From Robiginitalea sp. SC105 (GTDB taxonomy: Bacteria > Bacteroidota > Bacteroidia > Flavobacteriales > Flavobacteriaceae), in the NCBI RefSeq assembly GCF_014243345.1, contig NZ_JACLZF010000001.1:1240001-1304000 (forward strand): 64,000 bases of DNA, read 5' to 3'. The notes below the pieces were generated by a model. That model was given only the letters and a program-made list of their open reading frames with translations, did no database searches and was not told the origin of the DNA. How positions within the stretch are numbered: position 1 is the stretch's first letter; every line of letters starts with the position of its first letter. This document shows positions 36,316 through 46,200 of this stretch, piece by piece. Position numbers and translations under genes: made by a program.

Positions 36316-37341
36316 ATGAGAAAATTCCTGCTTTGTTTAGTCGCCTGCTTTGCGTCTGCGACCTGGTCGCTTTCGGCACAGGAGGGAATCCCCGTCTATT
36401 TTGACTATCTCTCGGATAACTACTACCTGATCCATCCGTCCATGGCGGGAATCGGCCTGGGGGGCAAGATCCGCCTGACGGCGCGCCAGCAATGGTTCAG
36501 CGTGGACGAAGCACCCAATATGCAAACGCTCAACGCGCATTACCGCGTCCCGGAAACGCGCAGCGGCCTCGGGGCCATCCTGTTCAACGATGCCAACGGG
36601 TACCATTCCCAGACCGGCCTGAAGCTCACCTATGCCCACCACCTCCAGTTTGGCAGTGATATCCGGGTCCTCAACCAGCTTTCATTCGGCATGAGCCCGA
36701 CCATCCTGCAAAGCAGCCTGGACGAGACCGAATTCCGCTCCGTGGTGCCCGACCCGGCGGTAACAGGCGCCAAAATCAGCGCCACCTATTTCAACCTGGA
36801 CCTGGGCATGTCCTATTCCTATATGGATTTTTACGCCCACGTCACCATCCTGAACCTGCTGGAGACCAAAAGGGAGCTCTACCGGATCGGCCGCGCCGAC
36901 CCCGACAACGTCCCGGTCATCGACAACCTGAGGAGGTACCTCTTCTCGGTGGGCCATGTGTTCGGACGGGGCGAATGGCGGGTGGAGCCCTCCACCATGC
37001 TGCAGATCACCGAGTTTACCCAGGAAAAGGCAATCGATATCAACGCAAAGGTCTACAAGGATGTCGGGTTTGGTACCCTGTGGGGCGGCCTGTCCTACCG
37101 AAGGAGTTTTGACGGGGCCCAATTTGTTCAGAACGGGAATTTCGGGGAGCAGCGGCTGCAGTTGTTCACCCCCATAGTCGGCGTCAATGTGAACCGCTTT
37201 ATGTTCTCCTATAACTATTCCTACCAGTCCGGGGACATCCGCCTGGACAGCGGCGGGTTCCACCAGATTACCCTGGGGTACGACTTCGGGCCCGAAAGGG
37301 AAGATCGCTTCGACTGTTATTGCCCGGCGGCTAATTATTGA
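36316..37341 (+). CDS. PorP/SprF family type IX secretion membrane protein (orphan)
   Basis: 341-residue outer-membrane protein with signal peptide (FLLCLVACFASATWSLSA) and the family's N-terminal pattern FDYLSDNYYLIHPSMAGIG, followed by repeating amphipathic strands. PorP/SprF proteins are outer-membrane partners of T9SS; SprF is needed to deliver the adhesin SprB. This copy has no large surface protein or OmpA gene beside it, unlike the one at 47990. The C-terminal tail after the last strand (GYDFGPEREDRFDCYCPAANY) carries two cysteines. It diverges from the NifU-like gene. Confidence 0.9.
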   Translation: MRKFLLCLVACFASATWSLSAQEGIPVYFDYLSDNYYLIHPSMAGIGLGGKIRLTARQQWFSVDEAPNMQTLNAHYRVPETRSGLGAILFNDANGYHSQTGLKLTYAHHLQFGSDIRVLNQLSFGMSPTILQSSLDETEFRSVVPDPAVTGAKISATYFNLDLGMSYSYMDFYAHVTILNLLETKRELYRIGRADPDNVPVIDNLRRYLFSVGHVFGRGEWRVEPSTMLQITEFTQEKAIDINAKVYKDVGFGTLWGGLSYRRSFDGAQFVQNGNFGEQRLQLFTPIVGVNVNRFMFSYNYSYQSGDIRLDSGGFHQITLGYDFGPEREDRFDCYCPAANY

Positions 37342-37388
37342 ATCCGCCTTTTTGCCAACCAGCCGGGGAGTCTGCCGGTTTTAAACCA

Positions 37389-37427
37389 AAACGCCCGGCA
37401 CCGAACTGAACGGCCCGCCGGGCGTTT
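37389..37427. terminator. Bidirectional terminator between convergent genes
   Basis: Perfect 11-base-pair stem AAACGCCCGGC/GCCGGGCGTTT around a 17-base loop. A-rich upstream and T-containing downstream flanks suit termination on both strands, between the PorP gene and the VWA gene. Confidence 0.75.
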
Positions 37428-37450
37428 ACCAACCCCACCTTCCAACACGG

Positions 37451-38608
37451 CTACTGCACCCAGGTAAAGGCTTTGCGTTCGGCCTGTTTCCGGACGGCCT
37501 TCAGCAGAGCTGCCTGTAACCCGCTTTCGGCCTCCGGCCTGTTTTCGGACAGGTAGGCGGCGCGTTTCGCATTCGCTTTTTGGATATCCTCCTGAATGGC
37601 CTTGCGCTCTTGTCGCCGGGCCTCCAGGTACGCCTTCAATTCCCCGGTTTCCATTTGCTGCAAATTCCCCGGCAATCCTTCCCGGTCCAGCTCGGCGAGG
37701 TCCAGTTTACCCCTGGCATGGGCATCCACCAGGTCCCAGCTCTCGTTGCTGTAGAAGGCGGAGCTTTTACTGACGGCGCGATCCACCATGACTGCCTCCT
37801 CCATTTCGGCGGCATTGGCATCCTGGGCAGCCTGTTGCTGCTTCCGGGAAGCCCCCATCCGGCCATAGCCGATATAGGTCTTGTTCAGTTGTTGGTTCAG
37901 GCGGATAATCACTTCGTCGTAGGGGGTTTTTACATGGACGATGGCCCGGTTATGGTCGATGGCGGTATAGTCCCCGCGGCCGCGGCGCGCCCCGTCGGCC
38001 CAGAGTGTGCGTACCCCGAGCTGGTAATCGCCGCAGAAGATGGTGTTGACCACCACATCCTGCTCCGCTGCGTTTTCCAGTACGGATTCATAGGGGATGC
38101 GTCCCTGGTTGAAGGGCTCGTTTCCGGCAATGAAGATGAATTTCAGATCCCCGGAGTTGGAACTCCATTGAAGCTGACGCATGGCCGATTGTATGACCTG
38201 CCCGCAAAACTCCTCCCCCCCGTTCGTACTCAGGGAAAAAAGGCGTTGGGAGATCTCGTCCAGGTCCCGGCTGAAGGGAAGTACCTGGCGGATAAAACCT
38301 TCCCCTGCCGACAGGCCGTCGTTGCCGTATTCGTACAGGGCGATTTCCAGGTCCGGCACCTGCCGTTCGCGACAGCGTACATAGCTGAATTCATTGACCA
38401 GGTCCCAGAGGGTTGCCTTGGCCTGGTTGATCAGCCCGTCCATGCTGTTGCTCGTATCCAGCAAAAGGGCAATCTGTACCCTGGGACGGGTTTTGACAGG
38501 GGTTGTTTTAACACCGGCATCCTGGAGAGGAGGCGTCCCCCCCATCCCTGCGAAAGGGAGGGCCATAAGGACAAGGGCCATCAGGCGTATTTTCTTTTTG
38601 ACTTCCAT
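37451..38608 (-). CDS. von Willebrand factor type A domain protein
   Basis: 385-residue secreted or periplasmic protein: a signal peptide (RLMALVLMALPFAGMGG), then a VWA domain with the metal-binding MIDAS motif Asp51-x-Ser53-x-Ser55 in LLLDTSNSMDGLI, and a C-terminal region rich in Lys, Glu and Gln helices. Cys residues in SYVRCRERQ, EEFCGQVI and IFCGDYQLG may pair. It probably binds a partner protein through the VWA domain; the partner is unknown. ATG 38608 (MEVKKKIR) is chosen because it starts a good signal peptide; an upstream in-frame start adds 13 residues. Confidence 0.88.
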   Translation of the reverse strand: MEVKKKIRLMALVLMALPFAGMGGTPPLQDAGVKTTPVKTRPRVQIALLLDTSNSMDGLINQAKATLWDLVNEFSYVRCRERQVPDLEIALYEYGNDGLSAGEGFIRQVLPFSRDLDEISQRLFSLSTNGGEEFCGQVIQSAMRQLQWSSNSGDLKFIFIAGNEPFNQGRIPYESVLENAAEQDVVVNTIFCGDYQLGVRTLWADGARRGRGDYTAIDHNRAIVHVKTPYDEVIIRLNQQLNKTYIGYGRMGASRKQQQAAQDANAAEMEEAVMVDRAVSKSSAFYSNESWDLVDAHARGKLDLAELDREGLPGNLQQMETGELKAYLEARRQERKAIQEDIQKANAKRAAYLSENRPEAESGLQAALLKAVRKQAERKAFTWVQ

Positions 38609-38810
38609 AACAATTGATTTGTAGTACGGGGTACAATGTACAGGCAACTTTATGACCCTGCCAGCGGGAATGAGCCAGGCAACCTTTTTGGTTAGGCAGG
38701 ATGCGGCCCCTTTTAGCCAACCGGCAAAAAACGTGATTTTTGCCTGTCTCCGAGGGGCTGTGGCGTTTTTTCGTATGGTATAAATGGACTAAGTTTATCC
38801 AAACGTTGCC

Positions 38811-40769
38811 ATGCGCCCTCACCTGTTCCATCTGGTACTTTTTCTACTGGCCTGCCCGCTGCTACGCGGGCAGCAGCAGCTCGGCATTCAGGATTCGGCG
38901 GCGGGGGCAGTGCAACAGGAACAACCTCCGCTAGCCCGGCGGCACCGGCAGCTCCTGGATTCGGCCAATGCCTGTATGCGGCAGGATATCGGCAGGAGCC
39001 TGGACTTTGTCACCCGTTCCATGGAATTGCTGGGGGATCGCAGCAACCGGCGGGAACTCGCCCAATCCCTGACCACCCTGGGGGAGATCTACCAGTTCCA
39101 CAACCAGTACGACCTGGCGATCAACAGCTACCGGGAAGCCCTGGAGACGGACAGGCGGCTTCGCACCCTGTTGTTGCTGGGCCGCGTCTATGTGCTCAAT
39201 GAAGACTTCCGGGAAGCCGTAGACCTCCTCGTCCCCGAGGAGGACCGCCCGGGCCTGGCGCCCGACCAGCGGGTGGAGCTCTGTGAAACCCTCGGGGATG
39301 CCTACAGCGGGCTGGGGCAGGTAAATACGGCCGTATCCTATTACCAGCTGGCACTGACCATTGCGGATAAGAACCAGAACGCACCCAAGGTGCCGGATTT
39401 GAATTCAAAGATTGCACAGGCCTACGACCGGGCCGACCGCACCCAGGAAGCTGAAGCCTATTACGGGAATTCCCTCCAGCAGGCCAGGGCCCAGAACCCG
39501 GCCCGGGCCCTGCAGGAAAGTGAAAAGGTGGCGGATTTTTACAACAAGCGCAGCCGTTTTCCGGAGGAGATCGAACTCCGGAAGCAAAGCCTGGAACGGT
39601 TAAAGGAGCTGCCACAGGGGGTGCAGGCCCCGGAGGCCGATTCCATCACCGCCCAGGGGGTCAGCTACAAGATCGGAAATGCCTACCTGGCGCAGGACAA
39701 ACAGGAGGAGGCCATCCCCTTCCTTTCCCGGAGTATTGCCGAGGCCAGTTCACGGGGCGACCTGGAAGTCGAAAAGGATGCCACCCGCAGGCTGTCCGAG
39801 GTCTACCGGAACCGGGGCGATTATAAAAAGGCCCTGGAACTCTACCAGAACTACGTGGCGCTCGTCGATACCCTCTACGTTCGCAAGGAACAGGAGCTCT
39901 CCCGGGCAGCCCGCTTCAGCCGGGAGATGGCCAGCAGCCAGAACCGCATCAGCACCCTGGAGCAGGAGCGGCAGCTTTCCCAGAGCAAATACGACCTGGC
40001 CCTTGCCGAACAGCGCCTGACCCAGGAGATCAACAAACGGCAGCGGTACATCATTTATTCCCTGGTTTTCGGGTTGCTGCTTACCGCCCTGGCCGCCTTT
40101 TTCTATTACCGGAGCAACCGGCAGAAGGAACTGGCCAACCACCTGCTGGCCCTCAAGGGGTTGCGATCCCAGATGAACCCCCATTTTATCTTCAATGCGC
40201 TGAATTCGGTCAATAACTACATCGCCCGCAACGACGAGCGCAGCGCCAACCGCTACCTCAGTGATTTTTCCCTGCTCATGCGCACGGTCCTGGAAAACTC
40301 CGAGAAGGACTTTATCCCGCTGAGCGAAGAAATCGAACTCCTGGAACTCTACCTGAAACTGGAACACGACCGGTTCCCGGACAAATTCGAATACCGGATC
40401 GAAGTGGACCCGGAGGTGGACCCGGAGGCGTATCGCATCCCCCCCATGCTCCTGCAGCCCTACCTGGAGAACGCCGTTTGGCACGGCCTGCGGTACAAGG
40501 AGGAGAAGGGGTTTTTGAAAGTGGCCATCCGGCCGCTCAACGCAAAGGCCATCAGCATCACCATCTCGGACAACGGGGTGGGTCGGAAACGATCGGCGGC
40601 CCTGAAGACGAAAAACCAGCAGCAACAGAAATCCAGGGGGATGGGGAATATCCGCAAGCGGATCGAAATCCTGAATCAGATGTACGGGGACCGGATCACG
40701 GTATCGGTTTACGACCTGAACCCCGATGGCAGCGGCACGCGGGTGGTACTAAATCTAAGAAGCGAATAA
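38811..40769 (+). CDS. Sensor histidine kinase, LytS type, with TPR sensor
   Basis: 652-residue kinase. Signal peptide (LFLLACPLLRGQ), periplasmic TPR repeats (about 30-350: TTLGEIYQFHNQYDLAINSYREAL and similar), a coiled coil, one membrane helix (about 413-434), then the His_kinase domain with phospho-acceptor His458 in QMNPHFIFNALNSV and an HATPase region with N-box PYLENAVWHGLRY (Asn554) and DNGVGRKRS / GMGNIRKRIEIL. This is the LytS/YehU architecture common in Bacteroidota. The response-regulator gene starts one base after its stop. Confidence 0.95.
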   Translation: MRPHLFHLVLFLLACPLLRGQQQLGIQDSAAGAVQQEQPPLARRHRQLLDSANACMRQDIGRSLDFVTRSMELLGDRSNRRELAQSLTTLGEIYQFHNQYDLAINSYREALETDRRLRTLLLLGRVYVLNEDFREAVDLLVPEEDRPGLAPDQRVELCETLGDAYSGLGQVNTAVSYYQLALTIADKNQNAPKVPDLNSKIAQAYDRADRTQEAEAYYGNSLQQARAQNPARALQESEKVADFYNKRSRFPEEIELRKQSLERLKELPQGVQAPEADSITAQGVSYKIGNAYLAQDKQEEAIPFLSRSIAEASSRGDLEVEKDATRRLSEVYRNRGDYKKALELYQNYVALVDTLYVRKEQELSRAARFSREMASSQNRISTLEQERQLSQSKYDLALAEQRLTQEINKRQRYIIYSLVFGLLLTALAAFFYYRSNRQKELANHLLALKGLRSQMNPHFIFNALNSVNNYIARNDERSANRYLSDFSLLMRTVLENSEKDFIPLSEEIELLELYLKLEHDRFPDKFEYRIEVDPEVDPEAYRIPPMLLQPYLENAVWHGLRYKEEKGFLKVAIRPLNAKAISITISDNGVGRKRSAALKTKNQQQQKSRGMGNIRKRIEILNQMYGDRITVSVYDLNPDGSGTRVVLNLRSE

Positions 40770-40770
40770 T

Positions 40771-41499
40771 ATGGAAATAACGGCGGTACTGATAGACGAC
40801 GAGGCCCAGAGCCGGGAGATCCTGAGGACCTACCTTAGCAAATACTGTGATACAGTGCGTATTCTGGGCGAAGCGGCCAATGTCAACGAAGGCCTGGAGC
40901 TCCTGCGCAGCCAACAACCCGACCTGGTCTTCCTGGACGTTGAAATGCCCTTTGGCAATGCGTTTGACCTGTTGGAACAGGTCCCGGAACGGAACTTTGA
41001 AACCGTTTTTGTGACGGCCTACCAGCAGTATGCGATGGATGCGCTCAACAGCCATGCGGCCTACTATCTGATGAAACCGATATCCATCGATGCCCTGGTG
41101 GCTGCCGTGGATTACGTGCGGGAAATCAAGGGGAAGGAGGCCCGGCTGGACAACCGGGTGCTGCAGGGGGTGCAGGCGGTGGCCGGCAAGATCACCATCC
41201 CCCAGCTGGACGGGTTCCAGGTGCTCGAAGTCGCCGATATACAGTATTGCCAGGCCGATGACAACTACACGCAGATCTTCCTCAAGGATGGCAAGCTGCT
41301 GGTCAGCAAAACCCTGAAATACTTTGAGGATACCCTGAAGGAATTCGCCTTTGCCCGCGTGCACAAATCCTACCTGGTCAATGTGGCGGAAATCGTGCGG
41401 TACAGGAAAGGAAAGGGGGGGAGCGTGGTATTGGCATCCGGGAAGGAAATCGCCGTGGCCCCTTCCCGGAAAAAGCAGTTGCTGGAATTCTTTGAATAG
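40771..41499 (+). CDS. LytTR family response regulator
   Basis: 242-residue transcription factor partner of the kinase just upstream. The receiver domain has Asp9-Asp10, phospho-acceptor Asp56 in DLVFLDVEMPFGNAF, Thr82 and Lys102. The C-terminal LytTR DNA-binding domain (about 145-240) shows QVLEVADIQYCQADDNYTQIF and FARVHKSYLVNVAEI. Target genes are unknown; a 15-base tandem repeat overlaps the stop codon. Confidence 0.95.
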   Translation: MEITAVLIDDEAQSREILRTYLSKYCDTVRILGEAANVNEGLELLRSQQPDLVFLDVEMPFGNAFDLLEQVPERNFETVFVTAYQQYAMDALNSHAAYYLMKPISIDALVAAVDYVREIKGKEARLDNRVLQGVQAVAGKITIPQLDGFQVLEVADIQYCQADDNYTQIFLKDGKLLVSKTLKYFEDTLKEFAFARVHKSYLVNVAEIVRYRKGKGGSVVLASGKEIAVAPSRKKQLLEFFE

Positions 41500-41520
41500 G
41501 AGTATTCCGAATAGGAGTAT
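41494..41520 (+). repeat. Tandem 15-base direct repeat at the regulator's stop codon
   Basis: GAATAGGAGTAT occurs at 41494-41505 and again at 41509-41520, a 15-base period. The first copy includes the TAG stop of the LytTR gene. Confidence 0.7.
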
Positions 41521-41577
41521 ATTGACACGAAACCTGCCCGCAGGAGCAGCTGGTTCCCGGGCATCAAAATCCATAGG

Positions 41578-42105
41578 ATGAGTATCGTAAAAAGCGTTCG
41601 GGGGAAGGCCCCCCAGATAGGTGAGGATTGCTACCTGGCAGACAACGCGGTGGTGGTTGGCGATGTGGTCATGGGGGATCGCTGCAGTGTCTGGTTCAAT
41701 GCGGTGGTACGCGGGGATGTGAATTCCATCCGGATGGGCCACCAGGTCAACGTGCAGGACGGGGCGGTGATCCACTGTACCTTTGAAAAGGCCGCCACGC
41801 AGATCGGCGACAATGTGTCCATCGGCCACAATGCCATCGTCCACGGGTGCACTGTCCGGGACAATGTGCTCATCGGCATGGGTAGCATCGTCATGGACCA
41901 CTGCGACGTGGGTTCGTACAGCATCATCGCGGCAGGTGCCGTGGTTCCCCAGGGGACCGTGGTGCCGGAAGGCTCCATTTTTGCCGGGGTGCCCGCCCGG
42001 AAGATCGGGGAGGTACGCCCGGAGTTGCGCACCGGGGAGATAGAGCGGATTGCGAAGGCTTACATACGCTATTCGGGCTGGTTCAAGGATGGGGGAGGGG
42101 AGTAA
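41578..42105 (+). CDS. Gamma carbonic anhydrase family protein (PaaY/YrdA-like)
   Basis: 175-residue left-handed beta-helix hexapeptide protein. The zinc-ligand histidines of the gamma carbonic anhydrase family are present: His66 in AVIHCTF, His84 and His89 in GHNAIVHGC. The region NAVVRGDVNSIRMG and the three-residue-spaced V/I turns are typical of CaiE/PaaY/YrdA. Whether it is an active anhydrase or a thioesterase-like relative cannot be decided. It lies 78 bases past the LytTR gene and 80 before fabD, each likely a separate unit. Confidence 0.92.
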   Translation: MSIVKSVRGKAPQIGEDCYLADNAVVVGDVVMGDRCSVWFNAVVRGDVNSIRMGHQVNVQDGAVIHCTFEKAATQIGDNVSIGHNAIVHGCTVRDNVLIGMGSIVMDHCDVGSYSIIAAGAVVPQGTVVPEGSIFAGVPARKIGEVRPELRTGEIERIAKAYIRYSGWFKDGGGE

Positions 42106-42155
42106 TATGGCCTTGCAACCTGCTGGCCAGGACCTGTGCAGGCTTGAAAAATGTG

Positions 42156-42163
42156 TACATTTG
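42156..42163 (+). promoter_or_regulatory. -7 box of fabD
   Basis: TACATTTG, 22 bases before ATG 42186. The nearest TTG (42144-42146) is too close for a standard -33 box. Confidence 0.5.
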
Positions 42164-42185
42164 TGGCAATTGAACCGCCACTAAT

Positions 42186-43073
42186 ATGAAAGCATATGTA
42201 TTTCCCGGGCAGGGTGCCCAGTTTACCGGGATGGGGAAGGACCTGTATGATGCCTTTCCCCAGGCACAGGTACTTTTTGAACAGGCAAACGATATCCTCG
42301 GCTTTTCCATCACCGAAATCATGTTCGGCGGGTCGGCCGAGGACCTGAAAAGGACCGAAGTTACCCAGCCGGCCATCTTCCTGCACTCCGTCATCCTGAG
42401 CCGCGTCCTGGGGGATGCCTTTGCCCCCGACATGGTGGCGGGCCATTCCCTGGGCGAGTTTTCTGCCCTGGTGGCAAACCACACCCTTTCTTTCGACGAG
42501 GGACTCAAGCTGGTATCACAGCGCGCCCAGGCGATGCAGAAGGCCTGTGAATTGAAGCCGAGTACCATGGCCGCCGTACTGGGCCTGGAGGACGCCGTGG
42601 TGGAGGAGGTTTGTGCCAAAGTTGCCGGTACCGTTGTGGCTGCCAATTACAATTGCCCGGGCCAATTGGTGATTTCGGGGGAAGTCCCCGCTGTGGAAAA
42701 GGCCTGCGAACTTCTCAAGGAAGCCGGGGCGCGCCGTGCCCTGGTCCTTCCGGTTGGTGGAGCTTTCCATTCCCCCCTGATGGAACCCGCTCGGGAAGAA
42801 CTTGCCGCGGCCATCGAACGGGCCAAATTTGCGACCCCCCAATGCCCGATTTATCAGAATGTAACGGCTACTGCGGTTACCGATGTGGCCGAGATCCGCA
42901 AAAACCTGATCGCCCAGCTGACGGCTCCCGTCCGGTGGACACAAAGCGTGCGCCAGATGGTCGCAGACGGGGCCACGGAGTTTGTAGAGGTGGGCCCCGG
43001 CAAGGTACTGCAGGGCCTGGTCAAAAAGATCGAGCCCGGCGTTGATGCCGATTCCGCCCATCTTCCCGGATGA
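42186..43073 (+). CDS. fabD: Malonyl CoA-acyl carrier protein transacylase
   Basis: Cytosolic enzyme that moves malonyl from CoA to ACP, feeding fatty acid elongation. 295 residues; Gln11 in FPGQGAQ, nucleophile Ser88 in GHSLGEFSAL and catalytic His195 in GGAFHSPLMEPA are present, and VEVGPGKVLQGL ends the family core. No other fab genes are adjacent, so it is not part of a large fatty-acid operon here. Confidence 0.96.
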   Translation: MKAYVFPGQGAQFTGMGKDLYDAFPQAQVLFEQANDILGFSITEIMFGGSAEDLKRTEVTQPAIFLHSVILSRVLGDAFAPDMVAGHSLGEFSALVANHTLSFDEGLKLVSQRAQAMQKACELKPSTMAAVLGLEDAVVEEVCAKVAGTVVAANYNCPGQLVISGEVPAVEKACELLKEAGARRALVLPVGGAFHSPLMEPAREELAAAIERAKFATPQCPIYQNVTATAVTDVAEIRKNLIAQLTAPVRWTQSVRQMVADGATEFVEVGPGKVLQGLVKKIEPGVDADSAHLPG

Positions 43074-43218
43074 GGTTGTTTTCAACCCGGAAATGGGTTA
43101 TTTTGACTGCTAAATTGGCCGGACACCCCTTTTTTCACTAATATTGAACCCCAACCTTAATGGCCTTGAGGCAAATGGCTTCAGCCTGAACACCAGACGC
43201 TTAACATTGGCGTACGCT

Positions 43219-46200
43219 ATGAATCAGAGTCTCAATACTTCAAAATCCCCGTTTTTTTCCCGGGCTGGCCGGCAGTTCCTGTGGATTTTACTGCTATTGC
43301 CTATTTTTAGTGCGACTGGCCAGGCAACGGTATCCTTTTCTTCCGCTTCGGCCTCGGGCCCGGAAGCTACTAATGCAAACCTGCCAACCCTTTTTGTCGA
43401 TGGCACAATCACCCTGGCCACCACCGTTACGGTCTCCGTTACTGGTGGAACAGCAGTCGGTGGGGGATCGGATTACAATTTCACGTCACCACAGGAAGTA
43501 ACCATACCGGCAGGCGTTTACGACGGGACAACGGGAACCGATATTCCGATTCCAACCCTGTCGATCGTAAATGATGCCATTGTGGAGGGGGACGAAACAA
43601 TCGTACTGGGCCTGAGCCTGCCCACGGGGGATGCCTCCTTGACGGCGCCAACCAGCACAACTTATACGATTACCAATGACGACACCGTAACGGTCTCCTT
43701 TTCGTCAGCTTCCGCCTCGGGGCTGGAATCGACCAATGCAAGCCTGCCGACGCTGTTTATTACAGGTACTGTTGCTGCGGCTACCACAGTAACGGTTTCG
43801 GCAACAGGGGGATCTGCCACTGGCGGGGGTACGGATTACAATTTTACTTCCCCCCAGGTAGTGAACATCCCTGCGGGGGTATATGATGGCACGGCAACCA
43901 CGGATATTGCAATCCCGAACCTGTCAATCGTCAACGATCCCACACCGGAAATTTCCGAAACCATCACCCTGGGGTTGAGTGCGCCTACCGGTGATGCAAG
44001 CCTGGGAGGAATTACTTCAACAACTTACACCATTTTAAACGATGACGACCAGGTTCTCGTAATCAATAATGTCAGCCAGGCCGAAGGTTCCGGGGGCGGT
44101 ACCACGGCATTTGGTTTTACAGTTTCCATCCAGGGCGGGACCAATGCCTTCCAGGATCTCAGTTTCCGGGTGAATACGAGCAACGGTTCAGCGAGCCAGC
44201 CTGGGGATTACATCCGCATCCAGAACCAGGTTTTTACCATCCCTGCCGGGCAGAACAGCGTGACCGTCCCGGTCAGTGTGGTTGCAGACGGCGATCCGGA
44301 ACTCAATGAGACCTTCTCAGTCCAGATCGACAACCCCACCACCGGTGCAGCAATCGGCGCGGCCGACACGGGTACGGGTACCATAGAAAACGACGACAGC
44401 CAGACCATCAGCATCAATGATGTGAGTACCACAGAGGGGAATGGCGGAACCAAGAACTTCAACTTTACCGTCAGTGTGGACGGGGGCGGCGATGCCCTTG
44501 CAAACATCGGGTTTACCATCAACACAGCCAACGGTACGGCGACCGTTGCCAACAATGACTATGTGGCCCTAACCGGTGTCTCAGGAACCATCAACAGCGG
44601 GTCCAACAGCACCCAGGTCACCGTTGTTGTCAATGGGGACACCACCCCGGAACCCAACGAGACCTTTTCCGTGGTCCTCAGCAACCCGTCGAATGCGACT
44701 ATCAACGATGGGACAGGCACGGGTACGATAACCAACGATGACAACCAGGTACTCGTAATCAACAACGTCAGCCAGGCGGAAGGCTCCGGCGGCGGCACAA
44801 CGCCATTCAATTTTACGGTTTCCATACAGGGCGGGACCAATGCTTTCCAAAACCTTAGTTTCCGGGTGAATACGAGCGACGGGACAGCGAGCCAACCGGG
44901 GGATTACACCCGTATCCAGGACCAGATCTTTACCATCCCCGCAGGCTCCAACAGCGTAACGGTCCCGGTGAGTGTGATTGCCGACAACATCCCCGAACCC
45001 AACGAGACCTTTACCGTTGATATTGACCAGCCCTCGACGGGTGCCGTAATCGGTGCCACCGATACGGGCACCGGGACTATCGTAAATGACGACCAGCAGG
45101 GGCTGGTGATCAGCAACGTTTCCAGGGACGAAGGAAATTCAGGGAATAACACCTTTTCGTTCCAGGTGAGTATTTCCGGGGGAGGTAATGCCCTTCAGGA
45201 TATCAACTTTACATACAGCACCCAGAACGGTACGGCAACCGTGGCGGACGGGGATTACCTGGGCCTGACCAATATTGGAGGTCAGCTGGCAGAGGGACAG
45301 TCCAGCGTGATCATCCCGGTTACGGTACTCGGGGACAACAAGGCAGAGGCAAACGAGACCTTTTCGGTGATCCTGTCCAATCCGCAGGGGGGTACCATCG
45401 CACAGGGTACGGGAACCGGCACCATCCTCAACGACGACAACAACAGCATCAGCATCGCCGATCTCACACAGAACGAAGGGAATACTGGGACCACCAACTT
45501 TGTGTTTACCGTTACGGTCGATGACGGTGCCATTGCCCTTCAGCAAATCGATTTTGAATTTGATACCTCCCCCAGCGGGGCCAATCCGGCCACTGCGGGA
45601 GTCGATTATGTCACAGTAAGCAATGGAACCGGCACTATACCGGCCGGGGCGACCAGCACTACCATCTCGGTGAGCGTCAATGGGGATACTGACCTGGAGC
45701 CGGCCGAGACCTTTACTGTGGAGATAAACAATATCAATAATGCCGACCCCGGCGACAATACGGCCATCGGGACTATCCAGAACGACGACCAGTGCGACGC
45801 AGGAGATAATGCCCCTGGATTGGAGGCGGATCAGGCTACCAATTTTTGTACGGGTGAAGTCATTCCTCCACTCACTGATTTCGTGATCAGTAACCCACCG
45901 GCGGGGACCACGCTCACCTTCAGCCAGAACATCGACCCCCTGGTGGTGGCCAACCACCTGAATGCCGCCCAGGTTGCCGCACCGGTTGCGGGGACCTATT
46001 ATGCCTTCTATTATGACGCCGCCAACGGTTGTGCAAGCCCGTTGTTGACCCTTACGCTTGTCAGGAATGCAACACCTCTGCTGGATGGTATTTCCGGAGA
46101 TGAACGCTGCGGACCTGGCGTTGTTACCCTTACGGCTACCGGAAATATCCCGGATTCCGCGAACAGCCCGGACATCAACTGGTATGATGCCCCCACAGGT

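Noticed and set aside
39196-39615. Short minus-strand frames inside the histidine kinase TPR region
   Set aside because: Pro/Gly/Arg-rich shadows of the TPR coding sequence.
43321-45792. Calx-beta repeats as a possible CRISPR-like or recombination array
   Set aside because: Repeats are in frame, about 350 bases, diverged at third positions and encode protein domains; no short palindromic repeats with spacers.
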